Shown in pieces: positions 18,283 through 30,400 of a stretch of 64,000 nucleotides of DNA (its first letter is position 1; every line of letters starts with the position of its first letter). The notes under the pieces were generated by a model, which was given only the letters and a program-made list of their open reading frames with translations, ran no database searches and was not told the DNA's origin. Source of the stretch: Symsagittifera roscoffensis (Eukaryota > Xenacoelomorpha > Acoela > Convolutidae); the NCBI RefSeq assembly GCF_963678635.1, contig NC_087064.1:13237989-13301988 (forward strand), written 5' to 3'. Position numbers and translations under genes: made by a program.

Positions 18283-21018
18283 TCAGCATCTCTGCCTTCT
18301 CTGTACCCCTATAGCCAATGACACTGATTGCAATAGGTCTAGGTCAACTGCGGCCAGCATTATGACGTCCGGCCAAAACAAAGACTTAGAGGTGTACACG
18401 AACTCTGAATTCGCTACTACCATGATCTTGGCCTTTCTCATTTCTGCTTTGTCGTAGGCTGCGAAGATGCTCTCATCTTTCTTTATTGCTGTCAATCCGC
18501 CATATCTCTGGGCATCACCATCTTGGTTCACTTGTTTTGGGTATACTCTCTCCTTCACATGACTAGGTGGTGTCGTCAGTTGCTTGAATATCTTCACGTG
18601 TTGTCCAATTGGCGCTCTCGCCGTCAGGAATCTTCCTGGCCTTTCCTCACGATTCCTCTCCTCATGGTTCAATCTGACATCCTGCAACGGTCTTGCATTC
18701 ACAGGTCCCATTGTGTTATTGGAGGGCAGTCCTTCCAAGTCAGCAAATCTTAAGGCTGTCGTGGAGCTGAAATTTATGCTAGCGGCTATCAACCAGTCTA
18801 CGCCGGTTATTGAGTATAATCTGCTGACGGATAGCGTCGCTCCATTTAGCATCCTCCTTGCATCTTCGATGAAGCTTACTTTCTGCAGGTCCAGCTTCAT
18901 CAGTTCTTCTTTGTATATGTGCCAGGGAGACGGCATGGGTCTAGACCATAACAATGAGCCTCTGTTCGGTCTCTCTTCTCGACTGCTACTCGTTGTCTCC
19001 GATCTAGTGTCTGATCTGGACGTGCCTGCTACTCCTTCGTTTGGTTGGTTGACGGGTCCTATCCTTCTCCTAGGATGAATTGTCCTCCTCGTCGGTGCTT
19101 CTCCCAACCGATCCTGCACGTCAGTTCTTCGACTTGATTCGCTGGAGCTTTGTTGCCGGTAATTTATTGCGGCTGGGACTGTACCCAAACGCGTTTCCAG
19201 GTTAGGAGGCACAAAGGTAGTGATCACCGTATCATTCACCGTTCCCTCTTCCTTCAGTACTCCTGTGTCAGAGAGTTCTGCTTCTAACTCGTCCAACCGT
19301 TCTTGGAAGACTCGATTCAACCAAGCTTGTCCCTCGATGGTGTCGAAGTGGATGCCATCCGAAGTCAGTCTGGCTTGCTCCATGGCTCTCAATTCGTGTT
19401 CAATGTCCATAAGGATCATTCTTCCGGCATTTCGATTTGCTAGGTTTCTTATGATGTTGTTCCATCTCATGACTCCCTCGTTGTGCCTTCTTCCTGATGC
19501 TGTCAGGTTTCTTGCGTTCATTGGCACCGTGCAAACGGTCAGTACCGCGCAACCGAACTTCTGCCAGAGAGTGGTGAACAAACACACCATCATTGATTCC
19601 CACTGTGCTTCCTGCTCGTCTGATCCTCTGGAGATATCATTCGTCCCAACTAATATCATCACACTGGGTATCCTCCCGGGATTCATCAGCTCCACCATCC
19701 GGTATAATTGGGCAATTGTCGCGCCTCCAAAGGCCATCACCGTGGTGACCCATGAGGTCCTCAAATTCGTTAGCACTCGGACTAAGCTGTCTCCCAATAT
19801 CAGGTGAGATGTCCCGAGTGGTGGTTGCTGCAGGTTCACAGCCGGGCTCCAGGTAGCTCGATTGAAGCAGGCTCTCGGATCTGTCTCCGGAACTCCCGTG
19901 AAATTATACTTTAATTGATTATTCTTCTGCACGTCCATTACACGAGACACTTTCTTCGCTGGCATCTTCCTTACTTTTCTCTCTGTGATCTTCGAACTCC
20001 CCCTGAGTGGCGTCACGTCACTTATCCCTTGTCTGATTATTGTCTGGGAGAGTTGTACTCTGCCCGTATCGTCAATCGTTCCATAGGGTGCAGTCACCCC
20101 GGAACCTGGTGCATTCTTGTTAGCGACCAATCGTCCAGCGGTCTCTATCAGTTTTCTCACTGTCTGTTCTACGACGGGATCACCCAAGGTGTCACTAGGA
20201 TCCGGGATTGTTACTCGGTTCGTCTCTGCTGGAAGCCGTGTCTCCGTTGTTTGACTCATTTCTCGAGGTGTCAAGAGCTCCATCGGGGACTGCCCACGAG
20301 GAATATCCCTTGCAGGTATCACTTTCTCAATGGACGTCGTCAACGCCACCTGCTCCGATCGCTCTTTGTATTCCTGCCTTAAGCGTTCGATCTCTTGACC
20401 CTGCTTTTTGTTGCAGTCTTCAAACAACTTTCTCCACATGTCCCGGTCTTCCTCCATCGCCAGCATGGTCTTCGTCATATCGTCTAACTCCTTCTTCGTA
20501 CTTCTCAACTGATCGTTCATCTCGTCCAGATCTTGTATGGTTTGGTTCGTCTGAACCTTCTGTGTTACTCTCGCCCCTTTTGGTGGCACAGCTACTCTCA
20601 GTGGTGAACCAGACGAGGTCGCCTCACTGTTCATCTCCTGATGCATTCTCGTCAGCCCATGTTTGGGCTTGGAGGGCATTGGCATCTCACCTGGTTGGTA
20701 AGTCCTAGAACTTCCCAACCCAGGCTCATTCGCCAAGTCACTCCCTGAGAGAGCCCCGTTTCTCCACCTCATCACTCTCATGTTCGGGCGGTCTAGTACT
20801 CCTCTTTCTCCATATGCTGCCATCAACAGGACTTCCGTGGGGCGGTCCCCACGGTTGTCGTGCCCCAAGATGTTAATCAGGGCGGTCAGCAACATGACCA
20901 CCTCTGGGTCCTCCAGAGCGAAGTCTCGTTCGATCAGCCGACGATAGATCGCATCTACCATCGGTCCTACATATGCCTCTGCCAGGTCCATCAATTCATC
21001 CAGGTTGAAATTATCCAT
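18283..21018 (-). CDS. Element 1 env-position ORF: coiled-coil protein with SGNH/GDSL hydrolase domain
   Basis: About 912 codons from ATG 21018 to the stop at 18283-18285. The N-terminal third has a predicted coiled coil (DEMNDQLRSTKKELDDM and following, about residues 170-240). A SGNH-hydrolase domain spans about residues 400-580. Block I is ILGDSL with nucleophile S411, block III is GTND with N460, and block V is DGIHFD with D554 and H557. All catalytic residues are present. The family cleaves ester bonds of lipids, acetyl groups or other acyl substrates; this substrate is unknown. No signal peptide, transmembrane segment or fusion peptide is evident, so it does not look like an envelope protein although it sits in the env position. 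Related esterase domains are known in ORF1 of CR1-type LINEs. It is probably made from a spliced or internally initiated RNA, since pol ends 400 bases upstream. Confidence 0.85.
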   Translation of the reverse strand: MDNFNLDELMDLAEAYVGPMVDAIYRRLIERDFALEDPEVVMLLTALINILGHDNRGDRPTEVLLMAAYGERGVLDRPNMRVMRWRNGALSGSDLANEPGLGSSRTYQPGEMPMPSKPKHGLTRMHQEMNSEATSSGSPLRVAVPPKGARVTQKVQTNQTIQDLDEMNDQLRSTKKELDDMTKTMLAMEEDRDMWRKLFEDCNKKQGQEIERLRQEYKERSEQVALTTSIEKVIPARDIPRGQSPMELLTPREMSQTTETRLPAETNRVTIPDPSDTLGDPVVEQTVRKLIETAGRLVANKNAPGSGVTAPYGTIDDTGRVQLSQTIIRQGISDVTPLRGSSKITERKVRKMPAKKVSRVMDVQKNNQLKYNFTGVPETDPRACFNRATWSPAVNLQQPPLGTSHLILGDSLVRVLTNLRTSWVTTVMAFGGATIAQLYRMVELMNPGRIPSVMILVGTNDISRGSDEQEAQWESMMVCLFTTLWQKFGCAVLTVCTVPMNARNLTASGRRHNEGVMRWNNIIRNLANRNAGRMILMDIEHELRAMEQARLTSDGIHFDTIEGQAWLNRVFQERLDELEAELSDTGVLKEEGTVNDTVITTFVPPNLETRLGTVPAAINYRQQSSSESSRRTDVQDRLGEAPTRRTIHPRRRIGPVNQPNEGVAGTSRSDTRSETTSSSREERPNRGSLLWSRPMPSPWHIYKEELMKLDLQKVSFIEDARRMLNGATLSVSRLYSITGVDWLIAASINFSSTTALRFADLEGLPSNNTMGPVNARPLQDVRLNHEERNREERPGRFLTARAPIGQHVKIFKQLTTPPSHVKERVYPKQVNQDGDAQRYGGLTAIKKDESIFAAYDKAEMRKAKIMVVANSEFVYTSKSLFWPDVIMLAAVDLDLLQSVSLAIGVQRRQRC

Positions 21019-21425
21019 ACTGTTCTTCTCCAAATTTAATTTGATTTCGATTTCAAGTTTTGACTCAAGTGAGCAATTAAATGATCAATCAGGATCTAGA
21101 AAAGAAATCACGAATGTCACACTTGTCAATTTCACCTTAACATACATCGTTAAAATCTGCTTAAAGACAGTTCAGATAAAAAGATATTTATCCTAAAATT
21201 TATTAAAATCAATTGGTTTCTAAAATTTTGGAATTCGACCTAAGATTGGACAGTCCAAACTTTGGATCTATTCCCAAGATCGTCATTTAGTTGTTCATGG
21301 TCACTAACCCCTACTTACCCATGATCTTAATAACCTAACACATAACATAACATAACGTAACATAACACACATATCACATATTACATGCAGCTTGGTCTTT
21401 GGCCTAACACCCTCTCGCACATCAC
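21019..21425. other. Element 1 inter-ORF spacer
   Basis: 407 bases between the polyprotein stop and the SGNH ORF start. A run of ATAACATAACATAACGTAACATAACA lies near 21340-21366 (about five ~5-base units). A splice acceptor for a subgenomic mRNA could lie here but cannot be fixed by eye. Confidence 0.5.
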
Positions 21426-24400
21426 TCAGCCTATACTTAAGTAATATTTCTTATGTAGATACACTTGTATGCTCGTATCAGAGAATATCACGTGTACAAG
21501 CGCGTACAATTCCCGAGGATGCAGTCTTCCTCTATTTGGATCGTACACTGGAAGCGAAAGCTCCTTCACGTCCATTTCCACAAGGAAGTCCCTCAGCCTC
21601 GTCAAAGACAAGACTAGATTTTCTGGGTCCACGTGTTGCTTCTCTGTCGCCCTCGTTACCAGGAAGCATAAGTACTTTCCCGGTATTTGCGACACCGCCG
21701 GGGGTAAGGCTGCTACGCCCCCTATCCCTGGTCTTTGCTTCCAAAGGAATTCCACGTTTTTATATTCCCTCTTAAAATCTGCCGCTAGCGCCGTCCTAAA
21801 ACTCATGTCTGCGGTGATAGCTACCGCACATGTTCTGTTTGTGAGTATGAAATCACTGTCTGTTAGTATTATGTTACTAGAATATTCATTCGGTAAATTA
21901 AAATATGACTCAACTACCCTGCCTATGTCAGGTTTCTTAGGTTCTTCACCTGTTTCTGCTTCTAAGTTTCCTGTTTCTCTTGCTATTCTCAATTTTTTTA
22001 TTATCAAGTTTTCAGTGTGGGTAAGTCCTACCCCCACTCCCCGGACAAAAATATCCATCGGCGTCCCCGTCGATCGCATACCGGGTATTAAGTCAAGATT
22101 AGAAGCTGGAATGAGAAGTTGTCCTTCCTGGGCAGCCCAGGAAGGATCATCTCGTTCGGTCTTAATGTATTTCGCGCTTTCGCGATCTACGTCTTGAATC
22201 GTAACGCTGGTCTTTCCAGGGTCTGATGTCATTTCGTTCAGCCACTCTAAGACACGCAGGTTCGTCAGGTCTTGTTCATTTGACTGCTGTTGCTCATCGT
22301 CGAACTCCACCTCGGGTTTCGACCAGTCGTCAACCCACTCGTCGTTGTGATCATCGACTATGTCAATGTCCTGTGACACTGTTATTTCTTCTAAACCCAC
22401 TACTTCCTCCACTATTTTCTTTAGATCTATCCTATCCACTACAAAGTCGTCACCGTAAGGATTGTATTTCTTTCTTAGTCTCGTCCCGTCTTTCTGACGA
22501 GTCTGCATCGTGAACGGAAGATCTGGTTCCATGTTCTTGGGAACCTCTGTCTGTTCGGAATCCTGCCAATCTTCCTCTGCGTAGGGCAAGGTTTCATCGT
22601 CCGCTTCGATCTGTTCGTTTGGATCCAGGTCCAATGGTGTATCCGTACCTTCCTCTACGACTTCGTTTCCATCGTTCTTCTCCCTGGTGCCTTTTTCATT
22701 GACCTCACAAGCAGGATCCATCATTAGATAATCCCCTTCTTCCATGTCTGCAGGTATACACCAGTCTTCTGTCGATGGATTGTGTGGCTTGATGTTCTCG
22801 TAGTGGGCGGCTCGGCCAGTACTCAGTCTATAAAAGCGTCCCTCTTGGTGCACCTCTGTAATCATGAAGGGTCCCCTCCACTTCTTCAGAAGCTTTTTTG
22901 TCCCTTTTGGTGGTATAACGTTCTGAAATACCCATACGTAGTCTCCCACCGAGTAAGCCTTTGCACCAGCTGCTTTCTTGTCGAATCTTTTCCTCTGCCT
23001 TGCCTGTGCCTGCTGAGTGTTTCGTCTACACAAGTCGTTCAACTCCTGTTGGCGTCTGATCACGTCCCTCACGTAGACCTGTGGGGATGTTTTCTTTCCC
23101 TCATACTCTGGGTAGAAGAATGTCAAGGGTAAAGACTTCTCGTGTCCCGTCAGCATCATGTGTGGACTGACTCCAGTGGTGGAGTGTTGCGTGCTATTAT
23201 AAGCTCCCATCACCTGTGGAAGGTATCTGTCCCAATCGGTCATGTACCTGGAACAATCTACTCTCAGCATCGACACTAACGTCCTATTCTGTCTTTCCAC
23301 TAAGCCATTCGTCTGAGGGTGGTATGTCGTGGAGTGAGCCTGAGCGACCTGTGACCGTCTCATAAGCTCTTTCGTAAGCTCGCCTACGAAAGCCGTTCCA
23401 TTGTCCGATTGAAACGTCATTGGACATCCGTGTCTTGCTATCCACGTATTGATCAGGTGGTCGCATGTTTCTTCCGCTGAGGCAGTTATGCAGGGCACGG
23501 CCTCTGCATACTTCGTGAAGTGATCTATCATGACCAAGACTTGGTTGTAACCGCTGTCTGTCATGCATATCTTCTGGTGATCTATCTGCACCACCTCGTT
23601 GAATTCAGACGACTCAATTGATTGTAAAGGAAATCGCAACTTCCTAGGATCCTTGACCTGTTGGCATGACAGACATGCTGTCACCCATTTCTCGCATGCC
23701 TTTTTCATCCCAGGCCACTCAAAGCGCTTCAGGATCCTCTGATACACTTTGTCGATCCCTTGATGGCCCATCTGATCATGCGACCTGAATAATAGTTCTG
23801 TCTGATAGAGTTGCGGCAACACTATCGCGTTATATTTGTATAAGACCTTGTCTTCTTCTCTTCTCCTGCAAGCCACGATCCCGTCCTTGTTCAGATATAA
23901 TCTCCCCTCCTTCTGCATGAAGTATTGTCTCAGGATCCTATAGCTGTCTTCTTCCAGGTCACCTTTGTCAGGTGCACCGTTTTCTATCCACCTTTTTAGG
24001 TTGCTTGTCATGCGATCATTTCTCTGCGCCCTTAGAAGGTCCGAGAGTCTGTATCTCGCCTTCAAGTACGTCTTCATGATTCTCATCTGACTGTTCAGCT
24101 CGTTGGGCTGATGTGTGTCTTCTTCCATCTTAACGCACCAAATCTTCGCCAACGGTTGTGTTTCTTGTTGAAACGGCTGAAGATCAGTCCTGACTACCTC
24201 TTTCTGCGGCAACAGGCTTATCGAACGTTTCGATACCGCTATCGTTTCTAAGTCATCCGCTGCGTTGTCAAAGACTCTTTCGCTCGGTATTAGGTAGCGA
24301 TCACTGTCAGGATCCTGGTACACCTCTCTGTCCAGGTTTCTCGCCCGAGTTTCCACTAGTAGCGTGTGTATCGCCAGTTCTGACAGTTCTGATCCCGAGG

Positions 24401-27400
24401 TCGAATCCCTGTCTGAATAGGTGTTCATTCTCGAGCTTTCTGACTTATCATCCGTCGAAGGTGTTGTGCCGGAGACTGCACGCTCCTCCAGATCATGTCC
24501 GTTTTTCCTTCGCATCCATCTGAACTCCCCGGACAAAACTTTGTTCTCCAGGTCCTGTTTCTCATCAGGAATTTTCTCGTCTATCTCGGACTCCCCGGAC
24601 AAATTCACTTGTCCCGGGTGTTGATCTTGTGATTGCTGGTTTTTCTCCTCATCCTTCTCCCCGGACAAATAGTCTTGCAGCAGATTTTGTTCTACCTCTT
24701 CACCCTCTTTTTCCCGGTCTACAAAGGTGACGGTTTTCTTTCGCTTGCTGCTCCCCTGTTCTTTCCGTCCGTAAGAAGTACTGGTTAAAATCTCTTGGTG
24801 TATTGAGGATACTAGTTGCTGAACTATTGTCCTACAATCCCTCTTGTTCTCTTCGTGCTGTTGTCTGGACGGCATGATCTTCACTTTCTTACTGACTGTT
24901 AGCGATGCCACTGCTGCTGTCCACTCGGGGTCATCTCTGGTCACTTCTCTTTCTAACAATCCACCCAGCATCCGCATTACTTGTGGTGTGACTTGCACCG
25001 TTTTATCCAATAATGAGAGGCTGTTTATATTCATGCGAGAGAGTTCTTGCTGGACCAGGTTCGAGCGCAGCAACAAATCTAAGGGGACTGGATCCTCCTT
25101 GGACAGGATCTTTATCTCAGCTGCTTTCTCTACAGGTAACTCAGGATGCCCTGGAATTGGATGTCCAGACTTATCCAACCATCTCGTTAAGGGAAGCGCT
25201 TCATAAGTTTCTTTGTCCAGAAACGAGAATCCCTCCTTTACTTCCGCCTGATTGGCCTGCTTCTGCTCCAATCTTTCATAGAACTCAGTTTTCTTGCTGA
25301 GACTGTCAGCATTCTGATGTTTATCACGCATCCTATGTTCGATTATCATATGGTAGCCATCCAATCTGACTATCCATCTACCAATATAACTCTGATCCAT
25401 CGAGTAGGTCTTCAACCAGGATAACGCTCTGTTGTCCACGCGTAACTTGAAGGGAGCGCTCCCCAAGTATGCACGGTACTTTTCCACGAAGGTGACTACT
25501 GCAAACATTTCTGCTTTCGGTGCACCATATTTCATCTCTGTGTCACTCAAGACCTTGCTGCCGCATGCAATGGGACGGAGGACTGTTCTTCCGTTCCATT
25601 CTTGCTCCTGATGCAATATTCCTGAGATGGCCACTACCGATGCGTCTGTGTCAAGGACATACATGCCCTTTTCTGTAGGCATGCCCAGCACTGGCGCTTC
25701 GCACAGTTCCCGCTTTATGTTCTCGAAAGCAACTTGTGCCTCATCGTTCCATTCGAACTTTTTACCTTTGTTGCGCATCAGCTTCTGCATCGGGTACACC
25801 TTGTCCGCGTATCCTTTTATGAATTCTCGGTAGTAATTGGCAAACCCTAGGAAGCTCATGAGCTGTGTGTCCGTTCTAGGAGCTTTCCATGTCAGCACAG
25901 CCTCTACTGCTTCTGGATCTGGCCTCACACCATGCCGGTCCACCATTCTTCCCAGGTACTTGATCGAATCCCTAAGGATTTCACATTTCGATGGTTTGCA
26001 TTTCAAGCCTGCTCTTTTCATACATCCGAAGACCTCATCGAGTCGATCAATGTGATCCTCCAGGGTTGGTGTCGCTATGACTACGTCGTCCACGTAGCAC
26101 ATCAAGAGATTCCCGTACTTTTTGGTCACTCCTGTCAAAGCCTGAGCCATCAGCCTTTGAAAGGTTGCTGTTGCATTGCACAAGCCGAAGGGCATCCTCT
26201 TCCACTGGTACAACCCCAATTCGCACGCGAATCCTGTTTTCTCCCTGTCCTTCTTTCGCAGAGGAACCTGCCAGAAGGCAGAACCCAAGTCCAATGTGGT
26301 GAAGAACTTTGCATCACCAAGTTTGGATAGGCTCTCGTCTATTCGCGGTATCGGGTACGCATCTTTAATCGTTACCGCGTTCAAGTAACGAAAGTCGCAA
26401 CAAAATCTAAGCTGCCCCCCTTTCTTTTTCGCCATTACTACTCCGCAAGCCCATGGTGATTTCGAGGGTTCTATCATGTCGTATTCAAGCAACATTTCTA
26501 TTTCCGCTCGGCACGCTTCCGATTTATGTGGCGTCATTCGCCTTGCGCCTTCCCTATGGGGAACGGCGCCCTCTTCTAGTTCGATTTCGTGTTCGACGAA
26601 ATTACAGCAACCGATGTCCGCCTTATGTTTTGAAAATACTTCGGCGTTCCGATCTAGGAGGTCCCGCAATTTTTCAAAATCTCCCTCACCTATTTTTCCT
26701 TTTAAATGTTCTATTTCTGGCAAAACCGGTTTGTCAGAATCTAGTTCATATGACGAGGGGCGTTCCGGAAAATTCGAGCAGCTTGATAAGCCGTCGTCCG
26801 TTTCGGATTTCATTGAAAACAATTTACGAATAGATTTTAATTCATCAATCCTCTTTAAAATTTTATCTTTATTGGCATGATAAGGACAGTCTTTCACACT
26901 ATATTTCTTCAAGTTTTGTGTCTCTTCATAGTCGGTCCTCATCGGCAATGCGTAACCAAGCTTCTTTCCACGCTGGATTGAAACCGTGGTGTCCAGTGTG
27001 TTCAACAACACACTGACACACAGTCCGTTTCGCGTTACCGAGAAGCTCCGGCCTAAAATCACCGAACTCTGACTATTTGGATTCGGTACTAAGCAAACCT
27101 GTTTGCTATCACTTAACGAATTTAAATTTCTCATTCTAAAAATCGCTACTACAGCTTGTCCTGGTTGTAACTTTACTTTTCTATCCAAAAAAACTGGTAC
27201 CTTATTTTCATCTGTTATTATCCTATTAATGGGTCTCTTAACATACTTTCGGTCCGGGTTTCTAATCCGTATTAGACCGTTGTTTAAGTCAATCATCACG
27301 TCAAAGTTCCTGACAAAATCTCTGCCCAAGATGAATTGGTCGGCGTCGTCCAGATTCTCTACCACCAGGAAGCTCATCCAAAGGTTCCGTCCTCCCATGT

Positions 27401-30400
27401 GAAGGACCGTCACCGGTGTTCTTCCGGCTACGTAGATAGCTCCTCGATTTGCAGCGGCTAGTCGGAGATTCGTAGGAATCAGATCTTCCCGCGTGAAGCC
27501 CATTCTCTCCCAGGTTTTTATCGGCATCACGCTCACCACCGCGCCTGTGTCCAGAAGCCCTGTGACTCCGATTTTTGTTCCGTTGGTGTCAAGCAGGTGT
27601 GCTGTCACATCTGCTTCATATCCAATATGTACCGCGTCTTGTTCCATCATGGCGTCATGGCCTATCCTGCGGACTTTGAGTTCCTCTTCACCCAAATAGA
27701 TCTGCCCCATTTGGTCATCATCTGTTGTTATGTAAGTCCTGGTGTAGATGCTGATTCCATCCACGTTCAGCATTATTTGATACGGCCCATAGACCTCCAA
27801 GTAGCGTCCATGAAGTTTCTTCATGCGAGGGCCACCCGTCGTTAGTAGTGCTCGCACAGCTCTCGACTCAGTGCGTGGCTCCACCTGCCTCAGATAATCT
27901 GCATATGTGTCCAAATGCATTAAAGTGAACTCTGATGGTTCACTCAAATTTCTTATTACATGGTGTCCAGCCACTGAGATTATCGACTGTATCTTCTTTC
28001 CTTGCGGCGCCATGCCGAACCTCTTACCGGAGATCACTTTAAGTTTCATATCTAAACTGCTTGGTGTTTTCGTCTCCTCGAACTCCGTTGCTTCGAAGGT
28101 ATTCAGTTGCTCCTGAAGCTTTTCATTTTCCAGTTCAAGTTTCACTCTTTGTTCGATCTCTTTCGTCACCAGTTCCTGTTGTACTCTATTTAGAGCATCC
28201 TTTGCGGCTGCCTTGTAATCGATCTTGAAGTCATCGGCCGCAGTTGCTGGTTCCGGTTCACATGCTTCTCCTGTTACCGCTTGCATTTTCTTTGCCGCCA
28301 GCTCTTGAGGTTTGTCCTTCCTGCGTGCCTCTGCTTCGTTTAAAAGTCGAGCCTTGCTCGCTTTCACTCCTGATAAAGCTTCTTCATGCCTTGGATGCTT
28401 GATGTCTGCCACTGCATCCCAGAATTGTGGACAGTCTGATTTAAAATGACCTTCCAAGTTGCAAAAGAAACACCTCGGGCCAAATTTCGCAATTACTCCT
28501 CTCATGAAATCCTCATGTTCCAACTCTGACGCATCTTCGTCCTCGAGGCTAAAGCCTATTGCTTTCATGCCTTGTTTATAAGCTGGGCATGCTGACACAT
28601 GATGGTCTGTTGAACTACAATTAGCACAAGAGCGTCTCTTGTCCATATCGTCCCTCGGTTTGTACCAATTGTTCCCTTGGTTCGCTGGTCCGTTGTTAAA
28701 ATTGCCATAATTGTTCTTGTAATATCCAGATCTCGAAGGAGGTTTCAGCAATAGATACTCTTTCGATTTGAGTCTCAACTCCTCCGGTGTTGGCGCATTA
28801 GTTGATAGTGGTGTGTAATGCGTTGCTAGCATCGTACGAAGTTCATCGTTTTTCACACCATCGATGAATTTTGAGGCTACGGCTAGGTTCATCCTTCGAT
28901 TTGACTCATCCGGTTGGCTGCGTCTTCTCAGCATTTCCAAATCATCGAGGAACTTGTCTATTGTTTCATCTTCTCGTTGCCTCCGTTTCTCGAAGCGCAT
29001 CATCGCCTGGTGCCCCTGCACCCCTGATCCGAAACGGTTTAATAAAATTTCGAAGATTTTCTCAGCAGTGTCACGTTGATACTGTTTCTTGGCCATGACA
29101 CAGTTCAGGGCTGTCCCTTCTAAGTTGCTGGTGAGCGCGCTGCATTCCTGTCTCTCAGACAAGTCTTCTTCCTCGAAATGCAGCTTCATTACCTCTATCC
29201 AGGTATCAATACAGCCATCAGATTCGTCTTTGTAGCATCTTGGTTTCTTAAAGACTCTTCTGGACTTTTCACTGCGTTCATTGGTTCTAGATAACCTCGT
29301 CAGGAACGTCTCCAAAGACCTGTTCAGGGGTTCAAATGCTGTGGCCATTGCCGTAGCATCCCTTGAGTGTCCCGCCTGAGTGTCCTCACACCTTGTCGAA
29401 GGCTCTGTGTGCGGTACATCCCTACAATCCGAATCACCATGAGCGTTTCCCGCTTGGCCCATGTGACTCCTCCTCGGGTTTGTATGCCCCATGTTGCCAG
29501 AATCGCTTCTCCCGGTCGCATGTGTGCTTTGCGTTGGTCGTTCGTTCGAGGTTTGTCTGTTCCCCGTTGAACTTGCTCTACTGTTCGGGCCCCATGCTGT
29601 ATTACCCCTTGTGGCATAGCCTGATGAACTGCCCCTGCCTCTAGTGGATCCATTTGTCTTCCTCCTTTGATGTTCATTGAAGTTCACCCTCGGTTCCCTG
29701 CTGGGACCTCCCGAGTTCGGCTCTCCTTCTTTTGGTCCACTCTTGCTGCTTAGTAGCCCGTCCAACCTATCCATGATAGCCTGCGTTCGCCTCTCCATCA
29801 TCGCGTCTATCTTTGTGTCAAGAGACCCAAGAGACTGCTCTTGCTGAATTCTTAACTTCTCCATGTCGGCTCTTAAGCGTAACTCCCTCTGTTCCGCCTC
29901 TCTTGTCATTCGCGACAAGTTCCTCGTCATATGTTCGTCTGTTCTTTCTTTCAAGCGTTTTTCGCTTCTGTCAACTTCTTGTCTGTTGCGGTTTATTTCT
30001 TCCCGCAGACTTTCTCTTTCAATGTGAACTGCTCTTTCCAGTTCACTCATCCTTATCGACATCTGTTCATTTTGTTCTCCTAAACTGCCCACTATGTTGT
30101 TTAAGGCTTCCTCTAGTGCCGCCCCGTTATCCATGAGTGGCGTCACATGTGGTGGTGTAACTCTGTCGGTCCCAGGTAGCTTCGTGCTGGTAGAGATCCG
30201 GGCCTTGACTCTCTGTCTTGACGTTTTATCATTATCTATTTCAGGATCCGCTAACGCGTTGCCTAGCCCTCCGGTTCTACTCTCTCCAGTTTGTGGCTCT
30301 GAACTTGTCCTAATCGCGAAGTCTCTTGACTGGCCTGGTGTGTTTGCCTCTTTGCTTATCGTTGTCACTACACCAAATTTATCCATAGTTCTAGTCTCTC

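Noticed and set aside
18283-21018. Retroviral envelope gene for element 1
   Set aside because: The position fits, but there is no signal peptide, furin-like site, fusion peptide or membrane anchor, and SGNH motifs explain the central domain.
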